64,000 bases of DNA from JABDGM01 sp963738665 (GTDB taxonomy: Bacteria > Planctomycetota > Planctomycetia > Pirellulales > Lacipirellulaceae), in the NCBI GenBank assembly GCA_963738665.1, contig CAVTXL010000002.1, forward strand, positions 186,001-250,000. Direction: 5' to 3'. A program made the translations under genes and the position numbers. The stretch's first letter is position 1. The number at the start of each line of letters is the position of its first letter. This document shows, piece by piece, positions 55,758 to 64,000 of the stretch. The notes beneath the pieces were generated by a model, which did not search any database, was not told the origin of the DNA, and saw nothing but the letters and a program-made list of their open reading frames with translations.

Positions 55758-56098
55758 ATGCGACGCAGCAGTCGATTGCCTTGGGGCCTGTTGATAGCCT
55801 TCGGCTACGCTGTCATGGTCGTGGCCGTAGTGGCGCTCTTGCTTTATGCGCGGCGTTCGGCGCTGGCGAATTTGGCGACGCCGCAGTCGATCGGCGACTG
55901 GCAAGCCTGCGCGAAGAGGCCCGCGAGCGCGGCGATCGGCGCGAGCCGAAGAGCCCGGAGCCGCCCGGCCTCGTGCTGATGCGCGATTATTTTGGCGTGT
56001 GCCTGACGGGTGCGCTGTTGTTTACTTCGCTGTTGTATTGGGTTCTGGCATGGTTCATCACCGGCATGCTGCGAACGCCGCAAAGCACTTATACATAG
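55758..56098 (+). CDS. Small two-span membrane protein (apparent frameshift)
   Basis: The ATG at 55758 gives MRRSSRLPWGLLIAFGYAVM and VVAVVALLLYARR: one membrane helix. After an indel near 55905 the frame continues with LREEARERGDRREPKSPEPP and a second helix (GVCLTGALLFTSLLYWVLAW), ending RTPQSTYT at 56098. About 113 residues, family unknown. It directly follows the M20 gene and may share its transcript. Confidence 0.5.
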
Positions 56099-56227
56099 CC
56101 CGACCATTTTGGTCGGACGCATCGCGGTTAGCATCCCGTGAACTCCCGGCCAAGATGGCCGGGCTATATTTGCGGCCGGCCAAGATGGCCGGGCTATGTT
56201 CCTTGCCGGGCGAGATGGTTGGGCTAT
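56096..56227. repeat. Cluster of four REP-like palindromes (GGCCAAGATGGCCGGGCTAT type)
   Basis: Units: AGCCCGACCATTTTGGTCGGAC (about 56097-56118), CCCGGCCAAGATGGCCGGGCTAT (56145-56167), GGCCGGCCAAGATGGCCGGG (56174-56193), GCCGGGCGAGATGGTTGGGC (56205-56224). Each can fold as a hairpin with a short GAT loop. They lie between two converging genes, the usual REP position, and may block read-through or stabilise transcript ends. Confidence 0.8.
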
Positions 56228-57417
56228 TTTGCGCCGCGGCCGGCCAGCTTGGGGTCGAGCGCGTCGCGGAGGCCGTCGCCGAGGAAGTTGAGCGCGCCGA
56301 GCGTGATTCCCAAGGCCGCGCTGGGGTAGACGATGAGCCACCAAAAAGTTTTGATTGGCGTCACGACGTCGATCGCCTTGCTGGCAAGTTGGCCCCACGA
56401 TACGTCTGGCGGCTGGACGCCGAGGCCCAGGAATGACAAGAAGGCCTCGAACAGCATCACCTGCGGGATCGTGAGCGTCAGGTAGACGATCACGATGCTC
56501 AACAGATTCGGCAGGATGTGGCCGGCAATGATCCGCGTTTGGGTCGCGCCGACGGCCCGGGCCGATTCGACGAACAGCTCGTTCTTCAGTGAAATGACCT
56601 GGCCGCGGACGACGCGCGACATCGTCAGCCAGTAGATCGCCCCGACGAGAATGTAAAAGATGGTAATTCGCCCGATGCCCCACGCCTCGAGCCGGGCCTT
56701 GATGCTGTCTTCGCTGAGCACCGTGATGATGAAAATCACGACGAAAATAAATGGCACGGAATAGAGCACGTCGACGACGCGCATCATGACTTCGTCGACC
56801 CAGCCGCCGACGTATCCGGCGATCGCCCCGTACGTGACACCAATCACCAGCGACACGCAGGTGGCGACGAGCCCGACCATAATCGAAATCCGCGCTCCCC
56901 AAACGACGCGCGACAACACATCGCGGCCCAGGTCGTCGCGGCCGCAGATCGAGGCGACCGACCACTGGCCGAACGCGCGGTAGCGCAGCCGCACCATCCA
57001 GCGGCCGAGCGGGCCCAGCTCGGAGAAGCCGGCGTCGCGATAAGGGCGGCGGACCATGTCGTCAAGTTCGCGCCGGAGTTTCTGCACTTGGGCCTGGTCG
57101 CCCGCCGCACGGGCGGCGGTGAGCTCGTCGCGCGTTTGTCGCAGCAGAGCGGATGTAGCCGCGACGGCTGACCAATCGAAGTCGAAGGACTGCTCGACGA
57201 GCGGCCGGTAATGGGGCGGCTCGAACTGGAGCTGCGTCTGGTCGTGGTCGGGCGGCTGCAAGGGCAGAAATGGCGCGAACAGCGCCGCGAGACTGACGAG
57301 CACCAGCGTCGAGAGGGCGGCCATGGCCCGGCGATTACGCCGCAAGCGCCGCCAGGCGTCCTGGCCCAGGGAAGTGCCTTTTTGGCCGCTCATAGCTTTG
57401 TTTTTTGGGTCGTCCAT
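56224..57417 (-). CDS. oppC: Oligopeptide/dipeptide ABC transporter permease (OppC type)
   Basis: From the ATG at 57417 (MDDPKNKAMSGQKGTS) the protein is 397 residues. The N-terminal region has an OppC-like anchor helix (AALSTLVLVSLAALFAPFLP), then an insert of about 110 hydrophilic residues. The BPD_transp_1 part follows: DLGRDVLSRVVWGARISIMV, EVMMRVVDVLYSVPFIFVVI and FVESARAVGATQTRIIAGHI (the EAA loop contacting the ATPase). It ends in LNFLGDGLRDALDPKLAGRG, typical of OppC. It is downstream of oppB and oppA in the same direction. No ATPase gene follows. Confidence 0.9.
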   Translation of the reverse strand: MDDPKNKAMSGQKGTSLGQDAWRRLRRNRRAMAALSTLVLVSLAALFAPFLPLQPPDHDQTQLQFEPPHYRPLVEQSFDFDWSAVAATSALLRQTRDELTAARAAGDQAQVQKLRRELDDMVRRPYRDAGFSELGPLGRWMVRLRYRAFGQWSVASICGRDDLGRDVLSRVVWGARISIMVGLVATCVSLVIGVTYGAIAGYVGGWVDEVMMRVVDVLYSVPFIFVVIFIITVLSEDSIKARLEAWGIGRITIFYILVGAIYWLTMSRVVRGQVISLKNELFVESARAVGATQTRIIAGHILPNLLSIVIVYLTLTIPQVMLFEAFLSFLGLGVQPPDVSWGQLASKAIDVVTPIKTFWWLIVYPSAALGITLGALNFLGDGLRDALDPKLAGRGAK

Positions 57418-57448
57418 CGCCCGCAACCCGATTTGCGTTTGGCTGGTG

Positions 57449-58364
57449 TTACTGCAACTCGACTCGCGGATCGAGGACAGCGTATGAGACGTCGACGATG
57501 AAATTGATGGCAAACAAGAGCACGGTATAGAGCAGCACTAGCCCCATTTCCAAAGTGAAATCGCGCTGCAGCGCGGCCTGCACGAAGTGCCAGCCCAAGC
57601 CGGGAATTGCAAACATCTTTTCGATGACGACCGAGCCGGTCAGGATGCCGGCCGCGGCCGGCCCCAGGAACGAAATCACCGGCATCATGGCGCCCGGCAG
57701 CGCATGACGCAGCACGACGGCTGAACCGCTCAGCCCCTTCGGCGGGCCGTGCGAATGAAATCTTGCGACAGCGTATCGAGCATCCCGGTCCGCGTGATCC
57801 GCGCGACTTCGGCGGCATAGGCGCTCCCAGGCACATTGCCGGCAGCACAAGCTGACCGAACGTACCCCACCCGCCGGCCGGAAAGAGGGGAATCGCAAAC
57901 ACAAACAATAAGATTGCCAGACTGGCAACCACAAAACTGGGCACGGCAATGCCAAACGTGGCCAAAGTCATCAAGGCCAGGTCGGCGCCAGACCCCCGGC
58001 CGGCGGCTGAAACAATTCCCGCGGTCAGCCCCAAGAGCAAAGCAAACGTGATCGCTAAGATTCCCAGCGCGGCCGAGATGGGCCAACCCTGGGCGATGAT
58101 GCCGTTCACGGTGTAGTCGTTCAACTTGAAGGGCAGCCCCAAGTCTCCGGTCGCCACGCGTCTTAGCTCCGCGACGTACTGAGCCGGCATCGGCAGGTCG
58201 AGATTGTAGCGCCGCTTATAAGCTTCTTCCGTCGCTTTGGGAAGCTTGCGATCGCGGGAGTAGGGACCACCAGGCACGACGCGCATCAGGATCCAAGTAA
58301 TCGTAAAGATCACCCACAGCGTCACGACCATCGCGATCGCCCGCCGCGCGACGAACCAGATCAT
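57449..58364 (-). CDS. oppB: Oligopeptide/dipeptide ABC transporter permease (OppB type), apparent frameshifts
   Basis: The ATG at 58364 overlaps the oppA stop by four bases. MIWFVARRAIAMVVTLWVIF and TITWILMRVVPGGPY are the usual OppB start, and GILAITFALLLGLTAGIVSA the first permease helices. Breaks near 57825 and 57740 interrupt the EAA-loop region (AAEVARITRTGMLDTLSQDF), after which the frame reads GILTGSVVIEKMFAIPGLGW and VSYAVLDPRVELQ. The repaired length is about 305 residues. As both domain halves are fully conserved, the breaks look like sequence errors rather than decay. Confidence 0.85.
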
Positions 58365-60260
58365 GGCTGCCTCCCCATGAACTCGTTCGGCTGCGGAGAA
58401 TTCATGTCGACCGAGTGGTCGATCCAGATCGTGTTGAGCGGATGACCGTCCTGCAGGTTGTTCCAGAAGCCGCGGACGTACGGCTTGACCATGTTTTTGG
58501 AAACGTAGAAGTAGATCGGGATGATCGGCATCTGGTCCATTAGTATTCGCTCGGCGTGTTCGAGCATCTGCATTCGTTTGGTCGTATCCGCCTCGCGTGC
58601 CGCATCGGCAATCAGCTTGTCGTACTCGGCATTAGTGAAACCGGTATTGTTGTTCTCGCCGCCCGTGACATACATGTCGAGATACGTGTTGGGGTCGAGG
58701 TAGTCGCCGATCCAGGAGCGGCGTGAGACCATGTAATCCAACTTTTGTTGCGTGACCTGCGACGACGCCCACTCTTCGTTGCGCATCGTAACGACGATCC
58801 CCAGCTCGCGCTGCCATTGCTTGCGGACTAGTTCGGCGATCAATTGGTGGCCCTGATCGGAATTGTAATGGATCTCGAGCTTTGGAAAGCCGAAGCCATT
58901 TTCAAAGCCTGCTTCGGCGAGTAGCTGCCGGGCCTTTTCGGGGTCGCGGGGCGGGCACTGTTGCTGCGTGTAGCCAGGCATGTTTGGCGGCACCAGGCTA
59001 AAGGCCGGCTTTTCGCCGCCGCCGGTCGCGACGCGGGTGATCTCGTCTCGATCGAGGGCCAGCGACAGTGCCTGGCGGACGCGGACGTCGGTGAGGGGCG
59101 GGCGCGTCGTGTTGAGCAGGTAAAAGTAGGTCGCTAGCTGCGGCACCACGTTGAGGTCGTTTCGCGGCGGCTTGGCTTTCAACATCACGCGCAGGGCCGT
59201 CGTCGGCGGAATGGTGATCCAATCGGCCTTGCCCGTCATGTAGAGATTGAATCCTGTCGTGCGGTCGTCGATCGAGAGGGCGTCGACGATGTTGAGGTGC
59301 ACGTTGTCGCGGTCCCAATACTGCGGGTTCTTGGCGAGGCGGACCCGGTCGCGAATGCGGCGCTCGGCGAGGATAAAGGCGCCGTTGCTCACGAGGTGCC
59401 CCGGCTCGGTCCAAGCCGGCATGCCATACTTTTCCACGCAAGCCTGGTTGAGCGGCAGCATGCAGTACATGGCCAGGATGTCGAGGAAGTACGCCGTGGG
59501 ATTCTGGAGGCGGATTTCCAGCGTGTGGTCGTCGATCGCGCGGAGGCCCACTTCGCGAAAATCGAGCAGCACTTGCCGGCAGAGTTCCTCGCCAGTTTTT
59601 AGATTCGCATTGGGCCCTTGCGGTACGAAGATTCTTCGCCGGCCATCGATATCGACGACGTACGCGCGGTTCTTTTCCTTACCCTTGTCAGGGCCGTCTG
59701 CCGGCACGAATTTTTCCATCTCGAGCAGTTTCCCCAACTGGACCTTGCCGCGACAGGTGTTGACCGCATCCGGCGCCGGCACGAGCTCGACTTCGACCGG
59801 GTCGCCCACGTTGATCCCTTCGCCCCCGAGCGAATAGCGTTTGGCGTTCACGATGTACCAGGCCTGGTACGCATAGGGCCCGGCCGTATAGGGATCGAGC
59901 AGCCGGCGAATCGAATAGACAAAATCGCCGGCCGTCACCGGCTCGCCATTCGACCAGCGGGCGTCGTTGCGCAGGTGGAACGTGTAGAGGCGGCCGTCGT
60001 CGGAGATCTCCCACCGCTCGGCCACGCCCGGCTCGGCGAGAAACGTCTCGGAGTTGGGCCGGGTCAGCCCTTCGAAAAGAGACCAGGTGATGCGGCCTTC
60101 GGGCAGGCCCGTGATAACAGCAGGGTCGACCGATTGGATTTCGGTCTCGTTGACGAACGTGAAATCGGCCGGCGGCAGTTGCACGCGGAGCACGGCCCAA
60201 GCAACGGCCGAAAGGCCGGCGACGAGCATCGCGGCGAAAAACCAGATACGTGCGACTCAT
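58361..60260 (-). CDS. oppA: ABC transporter substrate-binding protein, family 5 (OppA/DppA type)
   Basis: This protein captures peptides outside the cytoplasmic membrane. The body is 622 residues and intact: SVDPAVITGLPEGRITWSLF, EGLTRPNSETFLAEPGVAER, LRNDARWSNGEPVTAGDFVY and SIRRLLDP are SBP_bac_5 motifs. The true N-terminus is probably MSRTYLVFFAAMLVAGLSAV from the ATG at 60260; it is out of frame because five A occur at 60237-60241 where six restore the frame. An unusual insert of about 80 residues (CRGKVQLGKLLEMEKFVPAD...) lies near residue 160. oppB and oppC follow. Confidence 0.92.
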
Positions 60261-60352
60261 CACGTCAGCTTACCGCGACAATGGCAGGGAAGCCAACTAC
60301 AATTCTCGATAGCATTCGCACGAACCGCTGTTCTTTCTCTGCTCAAAGGAAT

Positions 60353-60853
60353 ATGACCGCCTTCAGACACGAACGCCATAAACCGCCAACTCCCCTAGCT
60401 CAGCCGCGGGAACTGATCATCGCGTGCGCGCCGATGCGGAGCAGCGTGAATTTGTCGCGGATCGCTCGTGTTGCCGGGTGCTGCGGCGTCAGGCGGATCA
60501 TTTGCACCGGGCCGACGAAACTCGATCGCAAGATCGCCCGCGATGGAGCGGACACAGTGCAAATCGAGACGCATCGCACACTGCCGCCCGTGCTCGAGTC
60601 GTTGCGCACCGACGGATACCGGCTGGTGGGCATGGAGCAGGCGACGAACTCGCAAAACATGCACGCGTACCAGTTCGTCCGCCGCACTGCCTTGGTGATC
60701 GGCAACGAGCGGGTCGGACTCACGGACGACGTGTTTGCCCTCTTGGACGAGGTGGTCGAGATCCCCGTGTGGGGACTGCCCTTCAGCTACAACGTCGCGA
60801 CGGCGACTACCATGGCGCTTTACGAATACTGCCGGCAATTCCCAAATGGTTAG
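60353..60853 (+). CDS. TrmH/SpoU-family RNA methyltransferase
   Basis: From the ATG at 60353 (AAAGGA just upstream) the 166-residue protein has the SPOUT knot motifs: NLSRIARVAGCCGVRRIICT, ALVIGNERVGLTDDVFALLD and EIPVWGLPFSYNVATATTMA. Third-motif spacing and the SYNVA sequence fit TrmH-type 2'-O-methylation of tRNA or rRNA, but the target cannot be named. There is no separate substrate-recruiting domain. It is divergent from oppA. Confidence 0.88.
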   Translation: MTAFRHERHKPPTPLAQPRELIIACAPMRSSVNLSRIARVAGCCGVRRIICTGPTKLDRKIARDGADTVQIETHRTLPPVLESLRTDGYRLVGMEQATNSQNMHAYQFVRRTALVIGNERVGLTDDVFALLDEVVEIPVWGLPFSYNVATATTMALYEYCRQFPNG

Positions 60854-60957
60854 GACGAACATTTCTGTCCGTCCGTGGGGAATGTGGGATGGACGGCCGG
60901 CAAAACTGCATTTCGTATTGCATACGGACAGACAGAATTGTCCGTCCTACTTCAAGA
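60852..60957. repeat. Inverted repeat (TAGGACGGACATTTCTGTCCGTCC type)
   Basis: TTAGGACGAACATTTCTGTC followed by CGTCCGT (60851-60877) pairs with ACGGACAGACAGAATTGTCC followed by GTCCTAC, with few mismatches. It lies between two converging genes and could serve as a bidirectional terminator or be a mobile repeat. Confidence 0.65.
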
Positions 60958-61984
60958 TTTGTGCCGAGCGCGGCACAACAAGCGTTCGGCCGACGATCTT
61001 GCCGGCCAGGATTTGCTCGATGCGCTCGGCCAGCTCGTCGAGCGTGGCTTCGCTCGCGATCGATTCCAGATTTGCTATTCGCCACGGACCGGCCAACTTG
61101 GCCCACATCTCGAGCCGCTGGGGTCGGGGGCACTTGGCCGAATCGATGCCGGCCAGCGTCACGCCCCGGAGGATGAACGGATAGACGGTAAGGGGCAGAT
61201 CGGCGCCGGCCACCAGTCCGCAAGCGGCCACGCAGCCGCGGTGCTGCAGGCTGCGGAGCACGGTCGAGAGCGGTTTGCCGCCGACCGTATCCACGCCGGC
61301 CGACCAGCGGGCGGCCAGCAGCGGGCGATCGCTGGCATCGTTGGCCTCATTGCGGCCGAGTACGTGTCGGGCCCCGAGTCGATGGAGCCAATCGTGCCGA
61401 TCTGATTTACCGGTCACCGCGGCAACTTCATAACCCATCCTGGCGAGAATTGCCACCGCGAGCGAACCAACGCCGCCCGTCGCGCCGGTGACGACAACGG
61501 GCCCACATCCAGGCTCAATGCCCCGTTCGACAATCGCGCTCACGCATTGTGCCGCGGTAAAGCCGGCCGTGCCGTAGATCATCGCCTCACGAGCGGTCAG
61601 GCCGCTCGGTATGCGCACGATCCAATCGGCCGGGACTCGGACGAAGGACGAGAACCCGCCCCAATGCGCACTACCCAGCTCAGAGCCGGTGACAAGCACT
61701 TCGTCTCCGGGACGGTACTCTTCGACCGAACTCTCCACCACCGTGCCCGCGCAATCGATGCCCGGTACATGAGGAAAATCACGCACGACTCCCGGATGGC
61801 CCTGGCTGGCAAGTGCATCTTTGTAGTTGAGGGATGAATAGGCGACCTTGATCACGACGTCGCCCTCGGGCAGCGCGTCGAGCGTCGTCGCCTCGACGCG
61901 GGCCCTGATGTGCCCGTCCTCGTCTTTGCGAACCAGGAAGCAGGGAAACGATTGACTCTGCGACAGGTCGAAAACCACAATCAA
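60947..61984 (-). CDS. Quinone-oxidoreductase-like MDR protein (AcuI/YhdH family)
   Basis: The 345-residue protein is a zinc-free medium-chain reductase. SSLNYKDALASQGHPGVVRD and FPHVPGIDCAGTVVESSVEE match YhdH/AcuI, and GPVVVTGATGGVGSLAVAIL is the NADPH-binding loop. GSAHWGGFSSFVRVPADWIV and CGLVAGADLPLTVYPFILRG are family features. AcuI reduces acryloyl-CoA to propionyl-CoA; that activity is possible but not shown here. The catalytic-zinc Cys/His set of alcohol dehydrogenases is absent, as expected. Confidence 0.9.
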   Translation of the reverse strand: MIVVFDLSQSQSFPCFLVRKDEDGHIRARVEATTLDALPEGDVVIKVAYSSLNYKDALASQGHPGVVRDFPHVPGIDCAGTVVESSVEEYRPGDEVLVTGSELGSAHWGGFSSFVRVPADWIVRIPSGLTAREAMIYGTAGFTAAQCVSAIVERGIEPGCGPVVVTGATGGVGSLAVAILARMGYEVAAVTGKSDRHDWLHRLGARHVLGRNEANDASDRPLLAARWSAGVDTVGGKPLSTVLRSLQHRGCVAACGLVAGADLPLTVYPFILRGVTLAGIDSAKCPRPQRLEMWAKLAGPWRIANLESIASEATLDELAERIEQILAGKIVGRTLVVPRSAQILK

Positions 61985-62085
61985 CCTCCCCGTGCCCGCG
62001 TTGCCGTAATTGCGGGGACGCGTACCGCTTGTTCAAGCGTCAGTAGCGAGAACGCGCGCACGCCGTGCATCGCGCCCACGCCCCA

Positions 62086-62448
62086 TCAGGTCTTCAACTC
62101 AATCGGCAGCTCGTCAATCTTGGCCGCCAGGATAAAGTCATTTTCCGAGAGTCCGCCGATGGCGTGCGTCCAGAGCTCGACCGACACATCGCGATACCCT
62201 TCGATGTGCAAATCGGGATGGTGATCGTCTTCTTCAGCCACCTTGGCACACAGGTTGAAGAAATCGATGCCGGCCATGAAGTCTTTGACTTTCCAGTCTT
62301 TGCGAATCCGCTGGCCGTCGTGCGTCAGTCGCCAGCCGGGCAGTTTTTTTAGCTGCGCTGCTGCTTCGTCGGCCGAGTAAGGCTCAACGCCACCTTCGCA
62401 CGGCAGGCACTTCTTGTTCACCAATTGATTGGGTGTTTGAACGGCCAT
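62086..62448 (-). CDS. phhB: Pterin-4a-carbinolamine dehydratase
   Basis: The 120-residue protein follows a strong AGGAGG site (ten bases before the ATG). LKKLPGWRLTHDGQRIRKDW opens the fold; AEEDDHHPDLHIEGYRDVSV holds the DHHP catalytic His pair, and LWTHAIGGLSENDFILAAKI ends the domain. It recycles tetrahydrobiopterin cofactor or acts as a dimerisation cofactor. The N-terminal KKCLPCEGG extension with two Cys also occurs in many bacterial homologues. No aromatic amino-acid hydroxylase is nearby. Confidence 0.95.
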   Translation of the reverse strand: MAVQTPNQLVNKKCLPCEGGVEPYSADEAAAQLKKLPGWRLTHDGQRIRKDWKVKDFMAGIDFFNLCAKVAEEDDHHPDLHIEGYRDVSVELWTHAIGGLSENDFILAAKIDELPIELKT

Positions 62449-62570
62449 GGGGCACCTCCTCTAGCATGGTTTGGTAGGTCCTAGTCCCGACTTCCCCACT
62501 CGCTGCCGATCAATTATCGGCTTCTGGCCTTGGTCGTCAAATCACAGAAACAGGCAATCGGCAAGCGCAA

Positions 62571-62855
62571 GTGTGGAATATATCCAAAGGCCATTGGTCA
62601 TTTTTTCTTGAACGACGTTGGAGCCGCGTAACGGAGCCAATTGATGTACGAGATTGGCTTGGCCGTTGCCCTGTCTGGATCCGGATGAATCACGGTGACA
62701 CATACGATGTCCCGAGCCTGGAATTTGCACCGATCGGCAATTACTCAGTCGTCGTTTTGACGCGACGAGATGGCCGCATGCTGAATCTTATCCTCGCGCT
62801 GGCGAATATCTCGGAGATTAGCGAATCGCCGCAGCCGGCTGATCAAAATGGCTAG
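62571..62855 (+). CDS. Small hypothetical protein
   Basis: The GTG-initiated frame is 94 codons. The part from about residue 35 (WIRMNHGDTYDVPSLEFAPI, YSVVVLTRRDGRMLNLILAL, ANISEISE) resembles a short family common in planctomycetes in which a polar DG..Y.V..P strand pair is followed by an I..I.E end (recalled, not searched). The N-terminal 30 residues may not be translated; the start is uncertain. Function unknown. Confidence 0.4.
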   Translation: MWNISKGHWSFFLERRWSRVTEPIDVRDWLGRCPVWIRMNHGDTYDVPSLEFAPIGNYSVVVLTRRDGRMLNLILALANISEISESPQPADQNG

Positions 62856-62868
62856 GCGGACGCCTGAG

Positions 62869-63693
62869 TTACCATCCCCACAAATGCAGTGGCGCGGCCA
62901 GCAGGAAGCCGGCGAAAATCACAACGCAGGCAGCTGTCGTCGGCCAGTGCAGCGGGGCGATCGTCGCCGTCAGTGTGGCCATGGTGCAGAGGGCGAGATA
63001 ACCACGCACGGCCAGGCTCTGAAAGTCTCCGGCCAACCAAGCGACAGCGAATGCGGCACAGGCCAATGCTGCCGCCACGCGGCGTCCGTACGCGACGGCA
63101 ATCGTGCGGTGGCCGGCGGCTCGGTCGACTTCGTAATCGGCCGCGGCCGCCAACGCGTGCACACCACAGACGCACAGTGCAAGCAGGTAATAGCGCAGCG
63201 GCATCGCTGCCGGATCGCGGCCGAGGCTGTAGCCCATCACCAGCGGCAAGAGAAAGTAGCCGAGGCCGTTGGCGAGTGAATCCAGCGGCGGCCGCTCTTT
63301 TAGTCGCATCGGCGGCACGGAATACGTCCAAGCGATCGCAACTAGCGCGGCCGTGGCCGCCATGTTCCACGCGTTGCCGGTAAGCAAGCCGCCCACGACC
63401 ACCAGTGGCGACATCACGATTGCGGCCTGCCAGACGATCGGCCGCTCTTTTTCGCTGACGACGACGCCCCAAATCTTCGGCCGCCTGGGGCATCGCCGGT
63501 CCGATTCGTAGTCGAAAATATCGTTCAAGCCGCAGCCGATGAGGTTCATCGGAAACGTGAGCAACGCGAGCTGTACGATCGCCGCGACGCCGACGGACGC
63601 ATGGGCCGCGTGCAAGCCAAACAAGTACACCAGCGGCAACAAGGGCCACACGATCGGCCGGCTGACGCGGAGTAAGTAGATAAACCGCTGCAT
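62869..63693 (-). CDS. UbiA-family prenyltransferase
   Basis: The 274-residue protein is an integral membrane enzyme with about eight helices. NLIGCGLNDIFDYESDR contains the first Asp-rich motif (ND.FD...D) and ALAAAADYEVDRAAGHRT the second (DYEVD), which bind the prenyl diphosphate through Mg. Between them are SVPPMRLKERPPLDSLANGL and GYFLLPLVMGYSLG, typical of the family. The aromatic acceptor (quinone, haem or other) cannot be told from sequence. Confidence 0.9.
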   Translation of the reverse strand: MQRFIYLLRVSRPIVWPLLPLVYLFGLHAAHASVGVAAIVQLALLTFPMNLIGCGLNDIFDYESDRRCPRRPKIWGVVVSEKERPIVWQAAIVMSPLVVVGGLLTGNAWNMAATAALVAIAWTYSVPPMRLKERPPLDSLANGLGYFLLPLVMGYSLGRDPAAMPLRYYLLALCVCGVHALAAAADYEVDRAAGHRTIAVAYGRRVAAALACAAFAVAWLAGDFQSLAVRGYLALCTMATLTATIAPLHWPTTAACVVIFAGFLLAAPLHLWGW

Positions 63694-63745
63694 GCGACAA
63701 CGTCAGGCATTCCGGCGGGTGTCCCGTGCTCCTGCATCAAACTGT

Positions 63746-64000
63746 TCAATTCGACGGCGCGGCCGACGGCAATTCCACGAGGTGAATGCCGTAACCGACT
63801 TTTGCCAGCGCGTCGGACAGGGTGTGGATGCCAAAATCTTTGCGCTTGGCGAGCACGTGGCTGAGCATGTCTTCCGATAGGCCGGTGGCTTCGCAGAAGG
63901 CACGGCGAGTTGGAAATTTTGTCTCGATGAAGAACTCCAATTCATCGCGGTAATCAGACGGTCGAGCGTGCCCTTGGGCGACGTGAATGCGGCCGGCAAT
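63746..64000 (-). CDS. Partial protein with helix-turn-helix (5' end outside the window)
   Basis: The frame is open from base 64000 to the stop at 63746-63748. It reads IAGRIHVAQGHARPSDYRDE, then TRRAFCEATGLSEDMLSHVL and LAKVGYGIHLVELPS. The middle segment has the spacing of an XRE-type helix-turn-helix (RRAFCEATGLSEDMLSHVL). It may be the tail of a small DNA-binding regulator, perhaps an antitoxin. The beginning is not visible. Confidence 0.5.
   Translation of the reverse strand: MAGRIHVAQGHARPSDYRDELEFFIETKFPTRRAFCEATGLSEDMLSHVLAKRKDFGIHTLSDALAKVGYGIHLVELPSAAPSN

Noticed and set aside
59618..60352. Long plus-strand extension upstream of the TrmH-family gene
   Set aside because: It is antisense to oppA; the methyltransferase similarity begins only after the ATG at 60353, which has its own ribosome-binding site.

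Overview
The window looks like chromosomal DNA of a planctomycete, probably of the Pirellulales. The evidence is high GC content, a DUF1559 pseudopilin-like protein, a PEP-CTERM protein, a DUF1580-type small regulator, a soluble Ser/Thr kinase, and many hairpin-rich intergenic repeats. No rRNA or taxonomic marker was compared, so this placement is inference.

Layout. 1-2653: ftsK (5' part only) and truB on the minus strand, nrdR on the plus strand. 2654-4077: a non-housekeeping stretch with a 5' half of a tRNA-Ala gene, five tandem 10-bp repeats and a frameshifted PEP-CTERM gene. 4078-15816: an intact tRNA-Ala(CGC) gene followed by an integrated element of about 11.7 kb, bounded by a 44-bp direct repeat of the tRNA 3' half. 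The element carries a decayed tyrosine integrase that is itself split by an IS256-family insertion with an 8-bp target duplication, a DUF1580 regulator, a DUF3820/J-domain protein, a primase-helicase, a short tail tape-measure-like protein, a cold-shock protein and several small proteins. No capsid, portal or terminase gene was recognised, so it resembles a satellite, plasmid-like or strongly reduced prophage element.

15817-23280: secreted carbohydrate-degradation genes (GH3; a Tat-exported GH67/GH20-like protein) and a secreted protein of unknown function. 23288-29156: prs, a glmU-type nucleotidyltransferase, argB, a MazF-type toxin-antitoxin pair, argD and argF. 29222-35691: a very large secreted VWA/STN/Gly-rich/DUF2135 protein and an HtrA-like protease. 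36285-49478: a thioredoxin-like secreted protein, scpB, rpe, a histidine-phosphatase homologue without its catalytic His, accD, a Ser/Thr kinase, cysH with an Rrf2 regulator, a ketosynthase-like protein without its active-site Cys, smpB, a DUF1559 protein, uppS and purA. 49609-64000: sppA, a SPOR-like secreted protein, rdgB, an M20 amidohydrolase, an oligopeptide ABC transporter without ATPase genes, a TrmH-family methyltransferase, an acuI/yhdH oxidoreductase, a pterin dehydratase, a ubiA-family prenyltransferase and a partial HTH gene.

Caution on frameshifts. Single-base frame breaks occur not only in the mobile element but also in genes that are normally intact (cysH, oppA, oppB, the M20 hydrolase, the large VWA gene). 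At least one lies in a homopolymer (five A at 60237-60241 where six restore the frame). Many of the 'broken' genes may therefore be consensus indel errors. The IS insertion, the tRNA att repeats and the domain deletion in the integrase do not depend on such indels.
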